A stretch of 64,000 nt of DNA from Rhodotorula mucilaginosa (taxonomy: Eukaryota > Basidiomycota > Microbotryomycetes > Sporidiobolales > Sporidiobolaceae): contig CP137866.1 in the NCBI GenBank assembly GCA_034406715.1, forward strand, positions 744,001 to 808,000. Reading direction: 5' to 3'. Position numbers and translations under genes: made by a program. The notes under the pieces are model-generated. The model was not told the origin of the DNA, did not search any database, and saw only the letters and a program-made list of their open reading frames with translations. This document shows, piece after piece, positions 48,699 through 59,818 of this stretch (positions are counted from its first letter, which is position 1; every line of letters begins with the position of its first letter).

Positions 48699-51084
48699 AT
48701 GGCAGGTAGGTGGCTAGGCGATAGACGCGAGCAATTGAACCGCAGCTGCTGACCGTCCGCGCTCCCACAGCGCCGCTCTATCAAACCGACAGCGGCCGAC
48801 TCTGGCACGGTAAACCTCGTGTCCCTTTCTGCGTACTACAGACAGAGTGCCAGAGCTGACTCGGAGGTTGCGACTATGCAGCCGGACAGATCCTCCTCGT
48901 CTTTGTCGGACTGCCAGGTGAGTCGCCGCCCGTCCTCGGCGAATGTTGCCCCTCTCTCCCGCACATGCTAACACCTCCTCCGCTCGCCGAACAACAGCGC
49001 GCGGCAAGACGTTAGCCCTTCTACATTCCTGACTGTGCCGGGCTCCCGCCGCCCCGGTGTTCAGTTCTCCGACCTGCGACGGAATCCGTGCGAGGCACTG
49101 ATGAGATTGGTCTCATAACCCGCAGTCACGTATCGAGAAGCGTAGAGCGCTACCTGAGATGGCTCGGAGTCAGGACACAAGGTCAGTCGGCACACTCAGG
49201 GAGTGGGGGCGGCTTCCTCATGGAACCTCGCAAATACACTGACACCCCCCTCGCCACCACCCAGTCTTTTCCCTCGGTGACCACCGCCGCCGCGTCATCG
49301 GCCCTTCGGCCAACTTGCCACCAGATTACTTCAACGCAGAGGGGAGATCTCCCGAGACGGACAGGCTCCGGACCGAGATCCGGCTCTCGCTCGAGGAGGA
49401 AGTCGCAAAGTACTTTCGCGACAATGTCGGACAGGTCGCCATCTTTGACGCCAACGTGAGCGCAATTCGACATGCCACTGTTTCATCTCCGATACTGACG
49501 CCTTTCTTACGCCGGCGCCACCTCCGCAGAACGGAACAAAGGCGGCCCGGATAGCGCTCCGACAAAAGTTCGAGGCTCAAGGAGTCAACGTCTTTTTCAT
49601 TGGTGCGCGCCGGCGTCTTCTCGACGCAAGCACGCTCGACTTACAAAAGCCTTCCGCGCGCCCGTACAGAGAATATTTGCGACCGCGAGGACATCGTCGA
49701 AGCGAACATCCGTTCGGTCAAGATCAGCTCGCCGGACGTGCGTTTCTGAGTCTCTTGAGCAGATCGAGTCGGGCGAATGCAGACTTTTTGAATCTGACTT
49801 GATTGTTGTCCATGTGGTCTGGAACGCACAGTACGCCGGTTGGAACCCGGACGACGCGGTCAAGGACTACATGCGCCGGATCGCCGCGCACGCGGGGCGG
49901 TACGAGACGATGGAGACCTCGGGCGGCCCGTTCGTCAAGATCTACAACATCGGCGAGCGCCTCGTCGTCAACAACATCCGCGGCTACCTCCAGTCGCGGA
50001 TCGTCTTTTTCCTCATGAACGTGCACCACAAGAAGCGCACGATCTGGTTCGCGCGCGCGGGCGAGTCGATGATCGAGCACTCGTTCAAGGCCGATTCCGA
50101 CTTGAGCGAGCAGGGCAAGGTCTATGCGGAAAAGTTGAGGGACTTTATCGTCGCCAAGCGGAGAGAGTTGCTCGAGGAGCGTGTCGCGGCCGGCGAGCAA
50201 GGGCACGAGCGGAGACTCACGGTCAGTTTAATCTCTCCTCTACACGCCAGGCATGGTTCCGAAATATCTACATGTGCAGTGGCTTTCTAGGCAAGCAACA
50301 TACAGGGTGCGCTGCCTCTCGTGGACCGGAGCTGATATCCGCCCGTTCTCCCTTCTTTCCCTACCACCACCAGGTCTGGACTTCAGCGCGGAGGCGCTGC
50401 ATCTCGACCGCCCGCCCGATGGCCGAACTCGGCTACAAGGTGATCCAGCGGCAGCAGATGCACGAACTGAACCCGGGCGACGTCGACGGCCTCTCGCCGG
50501 AGCAGCTCAAGGAAAAGTACCCCGAGGAGTGGGCCCGCTCCGAGAAGGACCCGTACGCGCACCGGTACCCGCGAGCCGAGAGCTACCACGACCTGAGCGT
50601 TCGGTGCGTCCCAGTCGTTTCTGCTGCTTTTGACGAGTGGCGGCATGTATCGTCGGTGCCGGGATGGGACATGATTAACCTCCTCATACGGATGCTGACA
50701 CTCCCTCCCTACCTGCTGAACGCGCGCAGGCTCGAGCCCGTCATCCTCGAACTCGAGCGCGAACCGGCCGACATCCTCTTCATCGGTCACGGCTCGGTCA
50801 TCCGCTGCATCATGGCTTATCTCGCTGTGCGTTTTGTGTTTCGACTCCCGCTCGTTTCCCCTTTGTTGCGCGCGCGCGCCGACTGAGTTGGCCATTCTTC
50901 TTCCGCCTTGCAGGGAATGACCCCGCACGAGATCCCAAAGGTTGAGCTCAGGAGGGGTGACATCGTCCAAGTGACGCCGAGTGCTTGTGAGTGTCTTCCA
51001 GCACTTCGCCGACCGTCACATGAGCTCAATCCGCCTTTGCTCGCAGACGGCGTCAAGTTCATCAACCATTTCTTCTGGCAATGA
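48699..51084 (+). CDS. PFK26: 6-phosphofructo-2-kinase (bisphosphatase site altered)
   Basis: The enzyme makes fructose-2,6-bisphosphate, activator of glycolysis. Exon 1 codes only ATGGCAG (48699-48705); splicing gives MAAPLYQTDSGRLWHG, the family start. The kinase has the Walker motif ILLVFVGLPARGKT, assembled over three exons, then VERYLRWLGVRTQVFSLGDH, RRRVIGPSANLPPDYFNAE, AIFDANNGT, EDIVEANIRSVKISSPDY and AGWNPDDAVKDYMRRI. The phosphatase half begins RTIWFARAGESMIEHSF: the position of the phosphate-accepting His in RHGES is Ala (50057-50059). It continues VWTSARRRCISTA, YPRAESYHDLSVRLEPVI and IGHGSVIRC, where the second His is kept, and ends VKFINHFFWQ-stop (51082-51084). Yeast Pfk26 also lacks this first His (Ser there), so this is probably a kinase-only enzyme. 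About ten exons. Confidence 0.88.
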
Positions 51085-51363
51085 GGGGGGGGGACCCTTG
51101 CCCTCGACTTATTCTGTACGAATGACTGTGCTCTCTAGTTCGCTTGTACATAGATGCTTTCTCGAGATCACCGAGATCTCCTTGCAACTCTCTCTGCCGC
51201 TTGTTCCAGATACAGAAATTACATCGGCGAGAGAAGGTATAGGGGTATGAAACGGCATGGAAAGCGGAAAGACGGAAGGCCGCCGAGAGGAAAGACGAAA
51301 AGAGCGAGGAAGAGCGCAAGTTCGGAATATACGGTCGGGCGGCGAGGCACGGCAGAGCCGCGC

Positions 51364-53265
51364 TCAGAGCTTGACCTTGTTGACCGAGGTGAAGAGGCGC
51401 TTGAAGAATTCGGACGAGTGGTCCGCGGGGAACCTGATGGACGTGGCGTCAAGACGTCAGTCGTGAGACCCGCTTGATCAAAGGTAGACGAGGACGCATT
51501 TAGGTAGACTCACCGCATGTAGCCTTGCAACACTTCCGGAAGGAGCGCGACGAGAGTGGCGTCGCGGGAAGGTTCGACGTCCGGAGTGTACGAGACGGTG
51601 CCGTCGGGATGGAACACGAGCTTGAAGTTGAGGCCTGTGTCGGCGGATGCCTGATCATCAGACTCTGTCCGCAAGCAACCCGGGTCTCTTTCGTAGCGAG
51701 GCAAGGGAAAGAAGGACCTACTTCCGCTGACCCCGGCGCAGTCATTGAGCATGCACGTGTACGCCGCGCCCTGCTCTTCCTGCCGGACCGAATGCACCGC
51801 AAACCCAGTCAAGTCCTCGTTCAGGTTCAACTTGGTCGTCAGTTGCTCGAGCTCGAGTTTGAGCGCGTCGACGGGGCCGTGGCCGGCCGACGAGCCCGGT
51901 GCGGTGGCGGACGAGGCGGGTACCGATTTGAGTTTTTGTTGGAGGGCCTTCGATTGAGCGACTTCGGCAGACAGCTCGGCGCGAGTCATCTTGACTGTTC
52001 GAGTATCCCCGTCGAGGAGTCAGCATTTCGCGGAGATGAATAACGGAGGCGGCAGAATCCCACCCTCTTGCCTCAGCTCGGCCAGGTCCCGGTCGGCTAT
52101 AGCCGTCGCGTCCTTGACTCTCCGATTCAATTCCGCCTCGTGCCTCTTCTCCATCTCGCGCCGCGCCGCATCGCTCGCCGCGCGCTCCTCGGCCTGGGCG
52201 CTCTCGAGCTCCTCGACCCGCGCGAGCAGTTCGGCGTTCTGCGCCTCGAGGTCGCGGACGCGCATCGACTCGAGCCGGGCGGCTTTCGAGCGCGGGGAGG
52301 CGAACGCCGTGTCTTGGAGGGTGGCGTGTTCGGCGGTGATGGCGTCGGCGGCGGCCTTGTACGTCGAGATGGTCTTTTCCGCCGCTGAGCAGAGCACAAG
52401 CAGGGTTTCCCAGTGGAAGGAATTCTGGTGGTGAGCGTGCTGTTTACCAAAAGTCATCGAGCTAGTCGAGGGCATCGCGGCGTACCTTTTTGTCGCTCGT
52501 CTGCGATCTCGCGTAACCGCATCTCGGCAGCCTCTGCCTTGGTCGTCCTCAGCTCCGACAGCTTGGCAAACTTGTCTTTATAGTCGGCCAGGGCTTTTTG
52601 CGTCTGGAAGAGAATATGCCCTTGTCAGCACTTTGAGCAGGCGAGACGAGGTCACGCCCGGCAGCTGGGACGGCAGACCCACGAGGACGAGCTGCGCCTC
52701 CAGCTTCTTCTCCCTCGCCGAGATCTTTCCCGGGCCCAGGATCGACCCCGAGAGCTCGTCGGCGATTGCATCCTCTGCCGAGACGGTCTTTTTCTGCACT
52801 CCCGCCTGAGCGGCAGCAGCAGCGGCGGCGGCGGCGGCTGTTCTCCTGCTACTGGTCGCGGGCGCCTTTCCCTTCCTCGCGTTTGCCTTGACAGAGTCGA
52901 ACTGTGTCTCGGCAACTTCGGTCGTCTCGTCCGCTGCTGCTGCCGCCGCGTCGTCGTCCCCTTCACCCCGTTCGCTCATCATCAGCTCGTCGTCGTCGTC
53001 GTCGTCGTCTACGTCGTGGTCTTCGCCAGAGAGCGCCCGAGTCGCAGCTGGAGGTGCTCGACCTTTCGTCGCCTTTGTAGCCGGTTTGCGTGTCTGCTTA
53101 GCTGCTGCTGCCTTGCCTGCGAGAGGACGGTCGGTCAACATTGACATTCCCTTGTCGGCTCTTGGTGACGTCCGATGCTGCCGAGAGGCACAAGGGGGCA
53201 CACAGTCGCTCGCACGTACCTGCAGCGGGTGCACGGTTCTCCTTGTTGGCGGTCGAAGCTGCCAT
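51364..53265 (-). CDS. CSM1: Monopolin/chromosome-segregation protein CSM1/PCS1
   Basis: A kinetochore and rDNA-associated protein with an N-terminal coiled coil and a C-terminal globular domain. The start MAASTANKENRAPAAG (53265) opens a basic/acidic disordered region containing DVDDDDDDDELMMSERGEGD and a poly-Ala run. A long heptad coiled coil follows (LRVRDLEAQNAELLARVEEL; ARREMEKRHEAELNRRVKDA). The end domain reads LEQLTTKLNLNEDLTGFAVH, SVRQEEQGAAYTCMLND, LNFKLVFHPDGTVSYTPDV, LLPEVLQGYM and SSEFFKRLFTSVNKVKL-stop (51364-51366), matching the Csm1/Pcs1 domain pattern. In yeast Csm1 clamps sister kinetochores in meiosis I and anchors condensin in rDNA. Six or so exons. Confidence 0.8.
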
Positions 53266-56200
53266 CGCCGAGTCTAGCCTTTGTCGATGTTGTGTCAACA
53301 CGAGCGGAGAGACCAGAGCGGGGCGTCGGTCGCCGTCGCAGTTTGAGGCGCGAGTCTTGCTTGGGCGGGCGAGTGACTTTCTGGCAGGGTCAGTCCAGCT
53401 TGCGGACTGGCGGGTTGCTGTGGAGCTCTTGCAGCTGCAGGTCTACACGTCGAGACGCGACAGAGCTCTTGCACCTCCCCTCAGCGAGTAGTTTTGTCCA
53501 GGTGCGCGGAACTGATTTGGCTGGAATCGGATCGAAACCGACGCCAGCTTGGACGACTCGGGCTCTTCCTTCTCTCAACCACTCTCTGCTCTCAACTCGC
53601 CTCGCTCTGCTGCTGCGACGACTTGGCGCTTGCTCTCCACGCCCGCTCAATCCTGCTCTGTAAGTCGAGCCTCCTAGTCTCATCTCAGGCAGCAGCGTGT
53701 GTCGCCGTCGGTTACACATCCCAACAGGAGGCGGGCGCAGTCGAGCGGGTGGACGTGATGCCTTCAACTTCTCTTCCCCATCCTATCGACCATGACGAGG
53801 ATCTCGAAGAGCGTCGTTCGCGGACCCGTGTCACCTTGCGTGCGTGGGACCGACGGGCGACGTAACATTTATTTTACTTTTGCCAGTAGCCCTCGTCTGA
53901 TCCCTTCCGCTATACTCGCCCCCTCCTGTCGTTTGGGATCGGTACACGTGGCGGCACGCACACGCACTGGAGACAAGCAGCGCTTTGGGTTGACGTACAC
54001 GGGACTGACCCTTGTTCTCTCGCATCCTCGTGCACAGGTTCTTTCCTGCTTCCCGCTACGCTACGACTCCTCGACCATTACCGCACCGCGCCTCGACCAG
54101 CTCGGTCAGTCTTGCTTTCCCCATGTTGCACCTGCTCGCCCTCGACACCGCACGCACACCAAGGTCTCCCCTTCAGAGGGATGAGAAATGTCGGAAGACC
54201 ATTCTGTTCGCAGTTTCCTGTCGACTGGGGGGTCAGACTGCCTTGACCGGTTCATGTCTGGCCTTTTCTACGACTCTTGCGCAGCTAGACGGGACCCTCG
54301 CTGTTCCCCGAAAGGGGGGCAAATCTCTGGTCAACCCACCTCGCCTCCTCGCGTTAAATGCTAGGCTCTTCCGTTCTCGGGGATCCGGCCGTCGGGACAA
54401 GCGATCACCCCGCAAGGGTTGTTGGACGTGCGTCTCGGCATGCCTCCCCCGAGCGGAGAGTTCTGGTGCGAGTCGTGGGCGAGGAGCCGGAGTAGGGGGA
54501 CTCGTCGTCTCTTCACGGAGGGCTCGCGGAGTCGTCCAGGTGGGGCATAAGAATACGTCTGACTATTGTCGGGAAGACCTTGGCAATGCATCGCGGCGGG
54601 CGAGCCAGCACATCGTGTCTTGAGTTCGCACATGCTGACTTTCGCTCCCTGGCATATCCATAGGCGCTTTCCCTTCTCTCTCGGATGTATCTGTTTTCCT
54701 GCTGCAACGATTGTTCGCCTACACTAACTTGAGCCCTGTCCAGCATCGAGACTGTTCGAAAGCATCGACAGCATCCCGCGAGAAAGGGCGGGCCTGCAGA
54801 CGTCGGATCCCGGACGAGTGAAAGGAGTCCGTTACCTATTCCTGCAGAGATTGGCTGCAGAGAGTGCGCTCTGCGAGATCGGCTGCAGAGATGGCCTTGG
54901 TCCGAAAGAGACGACAAAGAGTCGCGAGCTGCCAGTTGCGCTTGAGGGGGAGGATCCGGAAGCGGAGGACCGAGATCGCCATGCGAGCGAGCGTCCTTAA
55001 AGCGACGTGCATTCATCTCCGCTGCCTACATATTCCGATGGCGACCTCTTGGCGGAAGGGGGCGTGGTCTCTTGCTGCAACGTAACCGCGCGCGGGGGCG
55101 TCCAGACTGCAAGCCCTGCCGTTCCTGAGGCGCGGACGCCTTTCCTCTCTTCGGCACAGCTGTTTTAGAGCTAGAGTGTCGCTCGCGATCTCCGGCCTTG
55201 GCACAGTGACCACGCTGCTGACTTCGGATGTGAAAGGATCGGCGAGAGCTCGAGAGAACTCGAGAAAGCTCAGCTCCCGAAGCTGCAGACGGAGCAGCTA
55301 CGTACGGGAGGCAACTGACCTCAACAAATACGCGGACTTTGGACACGCACTATGGCTTGATTGCCTTTCTAATCCTGCCGTAGCCAGCCGGGTGGCACAC
55401 CCAAGTGGAAAGGTATCATCGCTCTCCGAACGAGGGCGCGAGGACTGCGTCTGCGATTCCTTACCCGGCGGTGCTACAGCTTTACGTTCAGGCTTCAGAA
55501 TACTGCGCGCGACCCAGGAACGGTCGTCTCTCCCGTCAGGAGCACCGCTGCGCCGCGTGCGATCACGGGCAGTTTGCACGTTGAGAAGGTCTTCTCTCTC
55601 GAACGAAGTCTAGCCCGCGCACAGCCGGATACTGCAGCCGGGGCGGTTCTAAGACGGCATCTGCTCTACGATGCTCGGTTAGTGAAGTATCGGGGGCCTT
55701 CCGTAGACTTGGACCGGTGGAAGCGGCAGAAACGAGTTCCGTCGTCTCGTTCCTTTGAAACTCCCAGCCAGGTGGTCGACGCCGCGGAGCTGTCGATCTC
55801 GCGTTACCCGTCGCGGCGTAGCCCATACATCTCTGTCTCTCTTCGCCGGAGAGAACTCCGGGAAGAAGCGAGGCGCCTCCAGATTTTTGCACCGACCTGT
55901 GCGCCTGCGAGGCTTAAAGTGTTCCCTTTCAACGAGGACACCCGTGGTTCCCAAGGTCAGCGCAGATTTGCGTAGCTTCCGAGAGCTATGTGTGCTGCAA
56001 ATCCTCGCCCTTGAAGACATGAAGACTTTCAGGGGACGCGAGGCACTTCCTGTGTCTGCTCTCACACGGGGGGGTGGCGAATGCGCGCAGAAATGCTGGA
56101 GAGTGGACGATTGGTCGACATCAGCGTGCCTGGAGAAAGAGTCCGGGCTCTGATGTGTGTGCCAATACAGCAGCGCAGATGTACCCGGATCGGCAGTTTG

Positions 56201-57114
56201 CCTGCGTCGCTGCGCGGACCTGCCAGCGGGAGCTGCAGGCGTGCGAAAAAAAGTGCGCCAGCGTGTAGCCTTCCCTTTTTTCTGCGACACACCTCAACGG
56301 TCAACTCACACGCTGTTCAGAACCATTTGTAGCACAGACCTCTAGAGGTGCTCCGAGGTGTCGAACGCTCGTTTCACGAGGTCGCTTTGCCACGGTCGGT
56401 GGGTTGCGTTAGCGCCGCCGGGCGCCCACAACTTTCTTTGCCTTGAACGACAGGAACTTGAAGCTACCGCACGCATCCTCCTCATTTGTCATTATCCGCT
56501 GAGGCAGTCTCTAGCTGCACAAGTGGGCGCTCGATTAGGGCAGCCTGCGCTCGATTGCAAGCCGCATTGCGCAAACACGCCGGCGTAGTTCTCCGTAGTC
56601 TACGGTTCTTTGCCGGACTGTATCGCTTAGCTGCAAGTCTAATGCCTACTGCCCTTCTACCGGGCTCTAGAGCCCTCCGGAGGGATCACCGGTGTCGACG
56701 GCGGGATTTTCCCACCCGGTCGTTTCGGCGGGCCTCTTGATGCGAGGATCGCTCCAATTGATTCCGGAATTGGCTTAGGTGGTAGCGAGGGCTTCTCTGC
56801 ACCCCAAGAGGCTAGTATTCCCGACCTCCGAGGCTTATTTGTGGCGAAAACCCGCTCGACAAGGTCAAGTTGCCACCCGACCTCCGAGGCTTATTTGTGG
56901 CGAAAACCCGCTCGACAAGGTCAAGTTGCCACCCGACCTTCTCGCTAGGCTCCCGCTGCGGAGACTCGTGTGATCACGTCCGGACTTGGCTCGGCTGGTA
57001 GCGACGGCTTTTCTGCGTCGTATGAGACTGGCGTTTCTGCGCTCCGAGGCGTATTCGCGGCGAAAAATGCCGTTTTTGCGCACGGAGTGGCCAGTGTCGA
57101 GGGTATTTCCATGT
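53266..57114. other. Gene-poor stretch upstream of CSM1
   Basis: Almost 4 kb without a gene that I can support. One part, 53540-53850, has coding-like features: an open frame (LDDSGSSFSQPLSALNSPRS, then VERVDVMPSTSLPHPIDHDE) with a good donor GTAAGT at 53660 and an acceptor at 53726, but no start or family could be found. The rest (53.9-57.1 kb) is lower in GC than coding DNA, with short frames on both strands and no homology that I recognise. It contains the 56-bp tandem repeat at 56822-56933. Confidence 0.4.
56822..56933. repeat. 56-bp perfect tandem duplication
   Basis: Two identical head-to-tail 56-bp units begin with CGACCTCCGAGGCTTATTTG and end with AAGGTCAAGTTGCCACC. A weaker relative is seen at about 56356-56395 (CCGAGGTGTCGAACGCTCG, then GAGGTCGCTTTGCCAC), and another fragment at about 57041-57066, so the unit may belong to a small dispersed family. 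Confidence 0.85.
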
Positions 57115-57197
57115 GCGTTTGTGGTTTAGTGGTAAAATTGGGCATTGCCAGCTTCTGCTGAGTTGCCTAGCCCCGGGTTCGATTCCCGGCGAACGCA
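57115..57197 (+). tRNA. tRNA-Gly(GCC) with 12-nt intron
   Basis: The acceptor stem GCGTTTG pairs with CGAACGC (one G-T pair) with discriminator A at 57197. The D-arm GTGGTTTAGTGGTAAAAT is identical to that of yeast tRNA-Gly(GCC). The anticodon stem GGGCA/TGCCT holds the loop TTGCCA, giving anticodon GCC. A 12-base intron (GCTTCTGCTGAG) follows position 37, the standard place. The T-arm is CCGGGTTCGATTCCCGG, including the B box. The mature tRNA is 71 nt before CCA addition. Confidence 0.9.
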
Positions 57198-57571
57198 AAT
57201 TCTTTTGCCGCAGTCGCGAGCGGAGAGGCATTCTTGGGAGCGGCTGAGAAGTTTGCACGTTATCAGCTCGCGGACTCGGCGGACGGGCTTCGACGGAGCA
57301 GCGGGTGATAGAAGACGTTCTGGGATCAGCGGAACCAATCCACTGAAGTTTGAACTGCAGCTGCCGCTGAGAGCAGACGCGACCGGCCCCACTTCAACCG
57401 CGCGCGAAAAGAGCTTGGACGAGCGATCGCCTTGTCGCGTCCTGTTGCACCAAAGCCTCTCACCGTACGCGCTGTTCTAGGCACGAGCTGCGCTACAGAC
57501 TTCCTTTTTGCTCCTGTCTGACGCTTCCTCGCCCCCCTCTCGCGCCGGGACAAACAGCCTCGAAACCAAGC
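57198..57571. other. Spacer between tRNA-Gly and GMP synthase
   Basis: About 375 bp, presumably the GMP synthase promoter and 5' leader. No gene. Confidence 0.45.
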
Positions 57572-59818
57572 ATGGCCGCGATTGCACCGCCTACCAACGG
57601 CGACGCCGCTCCGGCTCCCGCCCAGCTCGCCGACTCGATCGTGCAGGCGTTCGACTCAATCCTGATCCTCGACTTTGGTGAGTCCTCGTACCGGCGCGAG
57701 GGGCGTTGGTGCCCTTTGACTCGAGCCGAGTGATCGAGGCGTGTGTTTGCAAGACTACCGAGACGCTGACCTTGCTGCGGCTCGACAGGCTCGCAATACT
57801 CGCACTTGATCGTCAGGCGATGCCGCGAGTTCAATGTCTACTGCGAGATGCTGCCGTGCACCCAGAAGCTCGCCGATCTCAAGTGGAAGCCCAAGGGTGA
57901 GGCGCTGCCGACAGCTCTGCCTGTGACGGCAGTGCTGACATTCTGGCTCCTGCAGGTATCATTCTGTCGGGCTCGCCGTTCTCGGTCTACGAGAAGGATG
58001 CGCCGCGGGTTGACCCGGCCGTTTACGACGCCGGCGTTCCCGTCCTCGGAATCTGCTACGGTCTCCAGGTGCGTGCTGCCTTGCGGCTCGGGAGTGTAGA
58101 GGGAGCTGACCTTGAGTGTCTGTGTAGGAAACCGCCAACCACTTTGGCGCGCGCGTCGAGGCTTCGGACCACCGGGAATACGGCGAGGCCATCATCAAGG
58201 TCCTCCGTCAGCCCGCCGGTGCTCCGGCTCACCTCAACAAGCTCTTTGAAGGCATCCCGGACGAGTCTCCGGTCTGGATGTCGCACTCGGACCGATTGCA
58301 CTCGCTCCCAGACAACTTTACCACCATCGCGACGACGGAATCCGCCCCGTTCGCCGCCATTGCCCACAACGACAAGCCCATCTACGGCATCCAGTTCCAC
58401 CCCGAAGTCACCCACTCGCTCCGCGGCAAGGACGTCCTCCGCCGCTTTGTCATCAACATCTGCGGTTGCGAGCAGGGGTGGACCATGGTGAGACCGGCGT
58501 CTTTGTCTCTTACGTGTTTTGGCTAAGCACGCCTTGGCACGCAGGAATCCTTCATCGACAAGGAGATTGAGCGTATCCGCACGCTTGTCGGCCCGAAGGG
58601 TCAGGTCATTGGTGCCGTCAGTGGCGGTGTCGACTCGTCCGTCGCCGCCAAGCTGATGCACGAGGCCATCGGCGACCGGTGCGTCCGCAGACTTTCTCCG
58701 GTGTCTCGCACACCCGCGACTGACTCCCCGCACGCGCAGCTTCCACGCCATCATGGTCGACAACGGCGTCCTCCGCATGAACGAAGCCGAGCAGGTCCAC
58801 AAGATGCTCTGCGAGGACCTCGGCGTCAACCTGACCGTTGTCGACTCTTCCGATCTCTTCCTCGACAAGCTCGCTGGCGTCACCGACCCCGAGCAGAAGC
58901 GCAAGATCATCGGCAACACCTTTATCGAGGTGTTTGAGGAGAAGGCGGCCGAGATTGAGCGCGAGGTCAAGGCTGCCGGTGGCGAGGGCGGCGAGATCGA
59001 GTGGCTCTTGCAGGGCACCTTGTACCCGGACGTCATCGAGTCGATCAGCTTCAAGGGACCTTCGGCGACCATCAAGACCCACCACAACGTCGGTGGTCTC
59101 CTCGACGACATGAAGCTCAAGCTCATCGAGCCCCTCCGCGAGCTCTTCAAGGGTGCGCTTTGATCTTTCTTTTGCTCTCCGGGAATCTGACCAAGTCCCT
59201 CTGCTCCGCAGACGAGGTTCGCGCTCTCGGCCGCCTCCTCAAGATTCCCGAGCACTTGGTCGGTCGCCACCCGTTCCCGGGTCCCGGCCTCGCGATCCGC
59301 ATCCTCGGCGAGGTGACGCGCGAGCAGGTCAAGATTGCCCAGCACGCCGACGCCATCTTTATCGAAGAGATCCGGAAAGCGGGCCTCTACGACCAGATCA
59401 GTCAGGCGTTCTGCGCGCTGCTGCCCGTCCGCGCCGTCGGCGTGCAGGGAGACCGGAGGACGTACGAGCAGGTCATTTGCCTGCGCGCGGTCAAGACCGA
59501 GGACTTTATGACTGCCGACTGGTTCGATTTCCCGCCCGCCGTCCTGCGCAAGATGTCCAACCGGATCACCAACGAGGTCCAGGGAGTGGTGCGTTGCGGG
59601 GCTCTTCTTTGCCCAGAGTTCTTTCCGTGCTGACTGTTGACTTCGTTCACTTGTTTCCTTACGCCATCAATGCCTCTTTCCGTAACGTCGTTTCGCTCGC
59701 AGAACCGAGTTGTCATGGACGTTACTTCCAAGGTGAGCAATTTCCGCGTTCTCTCTCGCGCGGACCAATCGCTTACGCTCCTTTCGCACAGCCGCCAGGA
59801 ACTGTCGAGTGGCTTTGA
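57572..59818 (+). CDS. GUA1: GMP synthase (glutamine-hydrolysing)
   Basis: The enzyme converts XMP to GMP with glutamine and ATP in purine synthesis. The start [20 protein letters not shown] (57572) precedes the class I amidotransferase domain: [43 protein letters not shown] (nucleophile Cys) and [16 protein letters not shown] (His and Glu). The ATP-pyrophosphatase domain follows with [19 protein letters not shown] (P-loop), [32 protein letters not shown] and [12 protein letters not shown]. The dimerisation domain has [18 protein letters not shown] and VCLRAVKT-type sequence ([17 protein letters not shown]), ending [10 protein letters not shown] and PPGTVEWL-stop (59816-59818), the family's conserved end. 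Seven or eight introns, several in the first 600 bp. All catalytic motifs are present. Confidence 0.95.

Noticed and set aside
48599-48700. Longer AKR N-terminus starting MHWSESKWVAVDVE
   Set aside because: It would overlap the first PFK2 exon and adds residues not typical of AKRs, which begin near the MSVPTFTLSDG hairpin.
55679-56290. 203-codon minus-strand frame in the gene-poor stretch
   Set aside because: No domain, low-quality residue mix, no supporting splice sites, and no promoter context; not enough to call a gene.
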